A stretch of 7,022 bases of DNA from an uncultured Tissierellia bacterium. Its GTDB lineage: Bacteria > Bacillota > Clostridia > Tissierellales > Peptoniphilaceae. The stretch lies in NCBI GenBank assembly GCA_902489145.1, contig CABTYV010000056.1, forward strand, positions 1-7,022, in the 5' to 3' direction. The notes below the pieces were generated by a model. That model saw nothing but the letters and a program-made list of their open reading frames with translations. It ran no database searches and was not told where the DNA came from. Each line of letters starts with the position of its first letter. Within the stretch, counting starts at the first letter, position 1. This document shows, one piece after another, positions 1-5,052 of the stretch. Made by a program: the position numbers and the translations under genes.

Positions 1-287
1 GCAAAACTGCCAATGTAGTTCGGGCCAATGCGTTTGGCTATCCCGCCATGCCCGTGGACACGCATGTATTTCGTGTGGCCAACCGTCTGGGTCTCTCCCA
101 ATCGAAGACGCCGGATGAATGTGAACAAGATCTTCGAGCCCTGCTCGATCCCAGCCTCTGGAACTACTTCCACCTTTCCATCATTATGCATGGAAGAACC
201 TGCTGTTTGGCCCGAAGGCCACATTGTGAGTCCTGCCCCCTCCAGGCCTATTGCCGAACCTATCAGGAAGCGCAGGCCGACCAATGA
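1..287 (+). CDS. nth: Endonuclease III, C-terminal part (5' end outside window)
   Basis: This is the base-excision-repair DNA glycosylase/AP lyase that removes oxidised pyrimidines. About 94 codons are visible in the frame whose first full codon starts at 3, against roughly 210 residues for the family, so the N-terminal half lies left of the window. The first visible residues, KTANVV, are the end of the helix-hairpin-helix; that lysine matches catalytic Lys120 of the E. coli enzyme. VDTH follows 18 residues later, with its aspartate (57-59) matching Asp138. The C-terminal 4Fe-4S loop is intact at 204-254 with spacing C-X6-C-X2-C-X5-C. The segment after the last cysteine is short, as in the family. 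The stop TGA at 285-287 overlaps the next gene's ATG. MutY is less likely because the conserved surroundings (KTANVV, VDTH, HGR before the first cysteine) are those of Nth. Identity is secure; intactness of the missing half cannot be judged. Confidence 0.95.
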   Translation, partial: KTANVVRANAFGYPAMPVDTHVFRVANRLGLSQSKTPDECEQDLRALLDPSLWNYFHLSIIMHGRTCCLARRPHCESCPLQAYCRTYQEAQADQ

Positions 288-1552
288 AAATCGCCGTGAT
301 CGGAGGCGGAGCAGCGGGCCTTTTTTTCGTCGGCCATCTATTAGATCAGGCACCTGACCTTTCCGTCACCCTGTTTGAACAAGGCCCTGACCTGGGTCGA
401 AAGCTTTTGGCAACGGGCAATGGCCGGTGCAACTTTACCAACGCCCACCTTTCCGTCGACCACTATACGGGGCCAAGCCATCAGCAACTGGCCCCCCTCT
501 TAGACCGTTTTGATTTTGAGGCGGTTCGCACCTATTTTTTCCGGCTGGGCCTGCCCTCGGTAACCCTGGAAAGCGGCATGACCTATCCGATGAGTCTTTC
601 GGCGCAAAGCCTGTTTCGACTCCTGCAAGGACGCTTGCAGGGGGACCACTTGGTCCTCCACCTGCTTCATGAGGTGAGTGCCCTTGACGGAGAGGAGGGT
701 GCTTTTTTTCTGCAGGGGAGGGTGAAGCAGGATCAGGGGGAAGGCTTCTTTCGGTCCGGCCCCTTTGATCTTGTTGTATTGGCCAGCGGCGGGGCTTACG
801 GCATTGGCAAGAAGGAGTGGTCCTGTGGCTATTCGCTTGCAAAGGCACAGAATCACCAGATCACCTCGCTTCATGCCGGCATTTGTGGGGTGGTTGTCTC
901 AGAACCGGATTTTTGCCGAAGAGCGGCCGGTGACAAGGTCAGGGCCCGCGTTAAGGGCGCCGGGAAGGTCCTAGAAGATGATGTCCTGTTTACCGACTAT
1001 GGCCTATCTGGCATGGGGATCTTCCGCCTCTCCAATGACCTTCTAGAGGAGGCTCCTTCCCAAAAAAAGCAAGTCGTAACCCTGGAGCTTTGGCCGCAGT
1101 GGGCCTATGAGGACATGGATCGCTATTTGACATCGCTATTGAAAAAAAGGTCCTCCTGGCAGGTGGAGGACGCGCTGGCCGGCCTTTTGCCACCCCGGCT
1201 CCTAGCCACGAGCTTATGGGCGGTCCGCTGGGGCGGAAGGGTGGAAGAGAGCGACGAGGCCCAGCGCCAGCGCTGGCTGTACGGGCTGAAGCACCTGTCC
1301 TTTCAAGTGGAGGGAAGCCGAAAAAAGGATCATGGCCAGGTGACCTGTGGGGGGATTGCCCTAGGCGAGGTGGATCTTTCCACCATGTCCTCTCGAAAAA
1401 CGCCCGGCCTCTATTTCATTGGCGAAGTGCTGGACGCTCAGGGCGAGTGCGGCGGCTACAACCTTCATTGGGCCTGGGCCTCTGCCTGGCAGGCCGCAGA
1501 AGCAATTTTGCACCGGGCCTCCTGCCAGGCGGGGAAAAAAGTGTTACTATAG
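284..1552 (+). CDS. HI0933/YhiN/BaiN-family FAD-dependent oxidoreductase
   Basis: A 422-residue flavoprotein, the usual size for this family. Visible motifs are the N-terminal dinucleotide-binding GGGAAG (residues 7-12) with the acidic end of beta-2 at Glu32, the family block GRKLLATGNGRCNFTN (38-53), ASGGAYG (167-173), LFTDYGLSG (235-243), GG (356-357), GEVLD (380-384) and GGYNLHWAWASAW (390-402). The Trp-rich ending resembles the E. coli YhiN type. No signal peptide or membrane segment is visible, so it should be cytoplasmic. Relatives are variously named aminoacetone oxidase-like enzyme or, in bile-acid-converting clostridia, BaiN; the substrate here cannot be read from sequence and I do not assign one. 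I chose ATG 284 because the GxGxxG motif then begins at residue 7, as expected; an in-frame ATG at 251 would add 11 residues inside nth. The 4-base overlap with nth, with AGGAAG at 265-270, suggests translational coupling. Its last codons contain the probable ileS promoter. Confidence 0.93.
   Translation: MKIAVIGGGAAGLFFVGHLLDQAPDLSVTLFEQGPDLGRKLLATGNGRCNFTNAHLSVDHYTGPSHQQLAPLLDRFDFEAVRTYFFRLGLPSVTLESGMTYPMSLSAQSLFRLLQGRLQGDHLVLHLLHEVSALDGEEGAFFLQGRVKQDQGEGFFRSGPFDLVVLASGGAYGIGKKEWSCGYSLAKAQNHQITSLHAGICGVVVSEPDFCRRAAGDKVRARVKGAGKVLEDDVLFTDYGLSGMGIFRLSNDLLEEAPSQKKQVVTLELWPQWAYEDMDRYLTSLLKKRSSWQVEDALAGLLPPRLLATSLWAVRWGGRVEESDEAQRQRWLYGLKHLSFQVEGSRKKDHGQVTCGGIALGEVDLSTMSSRKTPGLYFIGEVLDAQGECGGYNLHWAWASAWQAAEAILHRASCQAGKKVLL
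1522..1550 (+). promoter_or_regulatory. Probable ileS promoter (sigma-A, extended -10)
   Basis: The -10 hexamer TACTAT (1545-1550) is preceded by TG at 1542-1543, giving an extended -10. A 17-base spacer separates it from CTGCCA (1522-1527), which matches 4 of 6 positions of TTGACA. Transcription would begin near 1557 and give an untranslated leader of about 80 bases before the TTG start. The site lies inside the 3' end of the flavoprotein gene. No terminator is seen between the two genes, so read-through from upstream could also contribute. Confidence 0.6.
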
Positions 1553-1638
1553 GATAAGCTTTATTGCGATCTAGAATGAGATTTTGCCTGCTGGCGGAAG
1601 GGTACGGGGCCGAAGGGGCAGGCCGAAAGGAGTCAAGC
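1553..1638 (+). other. Short ileS leader region; no T-box recognised
   Basis: Eighty-six bases separate the flavoprotein stop from the ileS start. The only structure I find is a 6-bp stem, GCCTGC (1586-1591) with GCAGGC (1618-1623), enclosing 26 bases just upstream of the ribosome binding site. There is no match to the conserved T-box sequence (AGGGTGGNACCGCG), no terminator, and the region is shorter than typical T-box leaders. It reads as a plain leader. The stem might modestly affect translation, but it leaves the Shine-Dalgarno bases free. Confidence 0.45.
1625..1632 (+). promoter_or_regulatory. Ribosome binding site that decides the ileS TTG start
   Basis: GAAAGGAG is an 8-base match to the anti-Shine-Dalgarno complement GAAAGGAGG and sits 6 bases before TTG 1639. 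The other in-frame starts upstream, TTG 1564 and ATG 1576, have no such site and would add 25 or 21 residues with no family resemblance. Confidence 0.85.
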
Positions 1639-4600
1639 TTGACATATCGCGCGTTGAATCAGGATTTTCGCCAGGGGGAGTTGGACCTTATTGACCGCTG
1701 GAAGAAAATGGATCTGCTGAAAAGATCCCTGGAGGAGCGAAAAGAGGGGCCCAACTATGTCTTTTACGATGGCCCACCAACGGCCAATGGCAAACCGGGG
1801 GTTCACCATGTCATTGCCCGAACGCTCAAGGATATGACCTGTCGCTACAAGACCATGCAGGGGTATCGGGTCCGTCGCAAGGCCGGATGGGATACGCACG
1901 GCCTGCCCGTGGAAATTGAGGTGGAAAAGAAGCTGGGCTTCCACGAAAAACAGGATATTGAAGCCTATGGGGTAGAAAAATTCAATCAGCAATGTCGAGA
2001 TTCCGTTTTCCAATATCGGGATCTTTGGCGGGAAATGTCCGATCGGATGGCTTTTCTGGCCGATATGGACCATCCCTATATCACCCTGGACAATGATTAC
2101 ATCGAAACGGTTTGGCATTTGCTGGATCATTTTTACCAGGAGGGACTGATTTACAAGGGCGCGAAGATTCTGCCCTATTGCTCTCGCTGCGGGACGGGAC
2201 TGGCTTCCCACGAGGTCGCGCAGGGCTACGAAGAGGACGAGGTGACCACGGTTTATGCCCTCTTTCCGGTCAAGGGCCGTGAGGATGAATACTTTTTAGC
2301 CTGGACGACCACCCCCTGGACCCTGCTTTCCAACGTCTCCTTGACGGTTCATCCCGATGCGACCTATGTCAAAGTAGCTCAGGGGGATCGCAAGCTGATT
2401 TTGGCCAAAGACCTGATGGACCAGGCTTTGCGGCCCCAGTATGGGGAGATTACCGTGCTGGAGACCATGAAGGGGAAGGATCTGGAATATACCGAGTATG
2501 AACAGATTTTGCCCTTCATTGCGGTGAAGGAAAAGGCCTTTTTTGTCACCTGCGCTGACTATGTCACCATGGAGGATGGGACCGGCGTCGTTCATACGGC
2601 CCCGGCCTTCGGGGAGGACGACTACCAGACCGGCAGACGCTATCACCTGCCGCTGGTTCAGCCGGTCGGGGACCAGGGGACCTTTACGGAGGGACCCTAC
2701 CAGGGGACCTTTGTGATGGATGCGGATCCCGAAGTGATCGCCTACCTCAAGGAGCATGGGCTCTGCTACGGAACCCAGAAGATCACGCACAACTATCCTC
2801 ATTGCTGGCGCTGCCATACCCCCTTAATTTACTATGCCAAGCCCTCTTGGTATATTGAAGTTTCTAAATTTGCGGACCAGATGGTACAAGAAAATCAAAA
2901 GGTGCATTGGGTACCCGATTATGTCGGGGAGAAGCGCTTTGGCAACTGGCTGGAAAATATCAAAGACTGGGCCATCTCTCGTACCCGGTATTGGGGAACG
3001 CCGCTGCCACTCTGGGTTTGCCCCGACTGTGGCCATGTTCATTCCATTGGCTCCCGCAAGCAGCTCGTTAAAGAAGCGATTGAATCGATTGATGAGACGA
3101 TCGACCTCCACCGCCCTTACGTCGATGAGGTTCATCTCACTTGTCCCAAGTGCGGGGGCACCATGCAGCGAGAGCCGGATGTCATCGATGTTTGGTTTGA
3201 TTCCGGCGCCATGCCCTTTGCCCAGCGTCACTATCCCTTCGAACACCAGGAGGATTTTGAAGGAGAATATTTCCCTGCAGACTTTATTTCTGAAGGGATT
3301 GATCAGACCAGAGGCTGGTTCTACTCCCTGATGGCGATCTCTGTCTTATATAAAGGGAAAGCGCCTTATAAAAATGTTTTGGTCAATGATCTGGTCCTGG
3401 ACAAGGAGGGGGCCAAGATGTCCAAATCAAAGGGCAATACCCTGGATCCCTTTGAACTCTTTGACCGTTACACGGCCGATGTCATTCGCTTCTATTCCCT
3501 TTACGTCTCCCCGCCCTGGATCCCCACGCGGTTCGATCTGGAGGGAGTCAAGGAGGTCAGCGCCAAATTTTTCCGGACCCTGCGCAATGTCTACCAGATG
3601 TTCGCTCTCTATGCCAACACCAATGAGTGGGCGGTCGCTGATTTCGCAATTCCGGTCCAGGACCGGCCGGAGATTGACCATTGGCTCTTATCCCGCTACC
3701 AGTCGCTTTTGGCAGCCTACCGGGAAAACATGGACCAGTTTGAGTACACGCGAGTCGTTCATGACCTGTCGGATTTTGTGGTGGAGGACCTGTCCAATTG
3801 GTACATTCGTCGGAACCGGTCTCGCTTCTGGTCTTCGGAGGAGAATGACAACATTAAAGCTTGCTTCCAGACGACCTACGAGGTCCTATTGGGCCTTTCC
3901 AAGCTGATCGCGCCGATTACCCCCTTCCTGGCGGAGGAGCTCTACCTGGCCCTCACGGAAGAAAGGGAGGCCGAAAGCGTTCATCTGACGCTACTGCCTG
4001 AGGCGGAACCGGAGCTCATAGACCGCAAGCTGGAAGAAAAGATGAATCTGGTGCGCACCATTGTCAACCTGGGCCGGGCTTCGCGGGAGGATGCGGGTTT
4101 AAAGGTTCGCCAGCCCCTCAAGGAGATCATGGTTGATGAAGCATACCGGCCCATTGTCGGCGATTTGGTTGACCTGATTCGAGAAGAGCTCAACGTGAAG
4201 GAGGTGGTTTTTTCGAACCGCCTCAGTGAATACACAAACATTGAGCTGAAGCCCAATTACAAATCAGCCGGGCGCATTTTGGGCAACAAGATCAAAGAAT
4301 TTGCCCAGAAGCTGCGCGAGGTCGATCCCTACGAATTTCGGGAGAAGCTGGCGCAGGGACCCCTGACCCTGTCGCTCGGTGGGGAGGAGACCGAAATTCC
4401 AACCGACTTTGTTCAGGTTCAATTCCAGGCCAAGGAAGGCTATGATGTCATGATGGAAGGGCAGGTCAGCGTCGTGCTGGATACCGAGCTTACCCAGGCA
4501 TTGATTTCGGAAGGCTATGTCCGAGAGTTCATCTCCAAGATTCAGCAGACGCGTAAGAAAAAAGACTTCGACGTGGCGGACCGCATTCGCATCCGCTACG

Positions 4601-4767
4601 ATGGCGATGGGGACCTGCAAAAAGCCATTGAAGCCTTCCGCGACATGATCCAGGATAATGCGCTGGCAATCTCCCTGGAATTTTCGAATGGCCTCGAAGG
4701 GGAGAGCGCTGATTTAAATGGCCATCCCATCCGTTTTGTGGTCGAACGGGTTGAAGCATCTAAATAA
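1639..4767 (+). CDS. ileS: Isoleucyl-tRNA synthetase, type 2 (GVHH active-site motif)
   Basis: Cytoplasmic class I synthetase charging tRNA-Ile; 1042 residues from the TTG start, the length of type 2 (eukaryote-like) IleRS rather than the shorter type 1. The nucleotide-binding HIGH motif reads GVHH (residues 54-57, bases 1798-1809) within PPTANGKPGVHH. The second signature KMSKS is canonical (593-597, bases 3415-3429). The CP1 editing domain is present: WTTTPWT at 222-228, then GTGVVHTAPAFGEDD with His319 and Asp328 matching E. coli His333 and Asp342, so post-transfer editing of Val-tRNA-Ile should work. Cysteine pairs C181/C184 and C389/C392 precede a likely zinc ribbon formed by C461/C464 and C502/C505. 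DVWFDSG is conserved. The helical anticodon-binding domain starts near residue 675, and a long C-terminal extension typical of type 2 enzymes follows. The gene is intact and appears to be its own transcription unit, between the promoter at 1522 and the terminator at 4786. Confidence 0.97.
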   Translation: MTYRALNQDFRQGELDLIDRWKKMDLLKRSLEERKEGPNYVFYDGPPTANGKPGVHHVIARTLKDMTCRYKTMQGYRVRRKAGWDTHGLPVEIEVEKKLGFHEKQDIEAYGVEKFNQQCRDSVFQYRDLWREMSDRMAFLADMDHPYITLDNDYIETVWHLLDHFYQEGLIYKGAKILPYCSRCGTGLASHEVAQGYEEDEVTTVYALFPVKGREDEYFLAWTTTPWTLLSNVSLTVHPDATYVKVAQGDRKLILAKDLMDQALRPQYGEITVLETMKGKDLEYTEYEQILPFIAVKEKAFFVTCADYVTMEDGTGVVHTAPAFGEDDYQTGRRYHLPLVQPVGDQGTFTEGPYQGTFVMDADPEVIAYLKEHGLCYGTQKITHNYPHCWRCHTPLIYYAKPSWYIEVSKFADQMVQENQKVHWVPDYVGEKRFGNWLENIKDWAISRTRYWGTPLPLWVCPDCGHVHSIGSRKQLVKEAIESIDETIDLHRPYVDEVHLTCPKCGGTMQREPDVIDVWFDSGAMPFAQRHYPFEHQEDFEGEYFPADFISEGIDQTRGWFYSLMAISVLYKGKAPYKNVLVNDLVLDKEGAKMSKSKGNTLDPFELFDRYTADVIRFYSLYVSPPWIPTRFDLEGVKEVSAKFFRTLRNVYQMFALYANTNEWAVADFAIPVQDRPEIDHWLLSRYQSLLAAYRENMDQFEYTRVVHDLSDFVVEDLSNWYIRRNRSRFWSSEENDNIKACFQTTYEVLLGLSKLIAPITPFLAEELYLALTEEREAESVHLTLLPEAEPELIDRKLEEKMNLVRTIVNLGRASREDAGLKVRQPLKEIMVDEAYRPIVGDLVDLIREELNVKEVVFSNRLSEYTNIELKPNYKSAGRILGNKIKEFAQKLREVDPYEFREKLAQGPLTLSLGGEETEIPTDFVQVQFQAKEGYDVMMEGQVSVVLDTELTQALISEGYVREFISKIQQTRKKKDFDVADRIRIRYDGDGDLQKAIEAFRDMIQDNALAISLEFSNGLEGESADLNGHPIRFVVERVEASK

Positions 4768-4785
4768 AAAGTAAGGCATCGAGAC

Positions 4786-4835
4786 AAACGCCTGGATCCA
4801 CGGACCACGGATCCGGGCGTTTTATTTGATTTTTT
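4786..4835 (+). terminator. Strong intrinsic terminator of ileS
   Basis: The arm 4786-4799 pairs with 4809-4822 over 14 bp with a single G-U wobble (4793/4815) around a 9-base loop. A T-rich run, TTTTATTTGATTTTTT, occupies 4820-4835. It begins 19 bases after the ileS stop, so it should end the ileS transcript. The run on the other side is not T-rich in the reverse direction, so it works on one strand only. The -35 box of the first rpoB promoter lies inside the T-run. Confidence 0.92.
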
Positions 4836-4854
4836 GAAGGGAATTCGCTATAAT
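4826..4854 (+). promoter_or_regulatory. rpoB upstream promoter P1 (sigma-A type)
   Basis: TTGATT (4826-4831, 4 of 6 to consensus) and a perfect TATAAT (4849-4854) are separated by 17 bases. The predicted start is near 4861, giving a leader of about 190 bases to the rpoB ATG. Its -35 box overlaps the T-tract of the ileS terminator. With no other gene before rpoB, rpoB is the only plausible target. Confidence 0.75.
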
Positions 4855-4917
4855 GTTTTTGTCATTTCAGAAACACCTTTTTTTGTGGTAATACTTCTCT
4901 TTTTGATCGGATCTGCC

Positions 4918-4947
4918 TTGACCCGGTCCATTTTGCTATGCTATAAT
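4918..4947 (+). promoter_or_regulatory. rpoB proximal promoter P2 (sigma-A type, extended -10)
   Basis: TTGACC (4918-4923, 5 of 6 to consensus), an 18-base spacer and a perfect TATAAT (4942-4947) preceded by TG at 4939-4940. This is the best promoter in the window by inspection. The predicted start is near 4954, about 100 bases before the rpoB ATG and only about 15 bases upstream of the leader hairpin at 4969. Confidence 0.82.
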
Positions 4948-4968
4948 CTACTACTGCTAAAGTCTTTC

Positions 4969-5005
4969 AATCGGTTCTTCGACCGATTTTTGTTTTTATT
5001 TTATT
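4969..5005 (+). terminator. Terminator-like hairpin in the rpoB leader (possible attenuator)
   Basis: AATCGGT (4969-4975) pairs perfectly with ACCGATT (4982-4988) around TCTTCG and runs straight into a T-rich stretch, TTTTTGTTTTTATTTTATT, over 4987-5005. The 7-bp stem is weaker than the ileS terminator, but the long U-tract is typical of intrinsic terminators. It lies downstream of P1 and P2 and 47 bases before the rpoB ATG, and I see no promoter after it, so transcription must read through it to reach rpoB. Partial termination, comparable in principle to the rplL-rpoB attenuator of E. coli, is the simplest reading; whether it is regulated cannot be seen. Confidence 0.72.
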
Positions 5006-5043
5006 GAAATGACGGTGTTTTCACAGGGAAGAAACAGAATAAT

Positions 5044-5049
5044 GAGGTG
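5044..5049 (+). promoter_or_regulatory. rpoB ribosome binding site
   Basis: GAGGTG matches the 3' part of the AGGAGGTG consensus. Its GG (5046-5047) lies 5 bases before ATG 5053. Two further in-frame ATGs follow at 5059 and 5065, the protein beginning MAMHMHTEAYGR. The first fits best by spacing, but 5059 cannot be excluded and would shorten the product by two residues. Confidence 0.7.
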
Positions 5050-5052
5050 GCT

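Noticed and set aside
251..283. In-frame ATG at 251 as an earlier start of the flavoprotein
   Set aside because: It adds 11 residues before the dinucleotide-binding strand with no family resemblance and would lie deep inside nth; ATG 284 places the GxGxxG motif where expected.
1597..1612. AGGGTACGGGGCC as a T-box core
   Set aside because: Only the first five bases fit AGGGTGGNACCGCG, and there is no room for the stems of a usual T-box.
1564..1638. Upstream in-frame starts of ileS (TTG 1564, ATG 1576)
   Set aside because: No Shine-Dalgarno precedes them, the first is only about 7 bases after the predicted transcription start, and the extra residues do not resemble an IleRS N-terminus.
1556..1640. 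AAGCTT at 1556-1561 pairing with AAGCTT at 1635-1640 over the start codon
   Set aside because: A 6-base palindrome repeated by chance is likely, and the predicted transcript would start within the first copy.
1639..1669. Perfect TTGACA at the ileS start as a promoter -35 box
   Set aside because: No acceptable -10 box occurs 16-18 bases downstream; the bases are explained by the TTG start codon and the next codons.
4872..4889. ACC-T7-GTGGT near 4874 as a terminator
   Set aside because: The stem is only 3-4 bp with the T-run in the loop, not after the stem.
4853..4891. 12-codon reading frame starting at ATG 4853 as a leader peptide
   Set aside because: Its start overlaps the P1 -10 box, so it is not in the P1 transcript, and no ribosome binding site precedes it.
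4885..5007. 40-codon hydrophobic frame from GTG 4885 ending at TGA 5007
   Set aside because: The hydrophobicity follows from T-rich intergenic DNA; there is no Shine-Dalgarno, and it spans P2 and the leader terminator.
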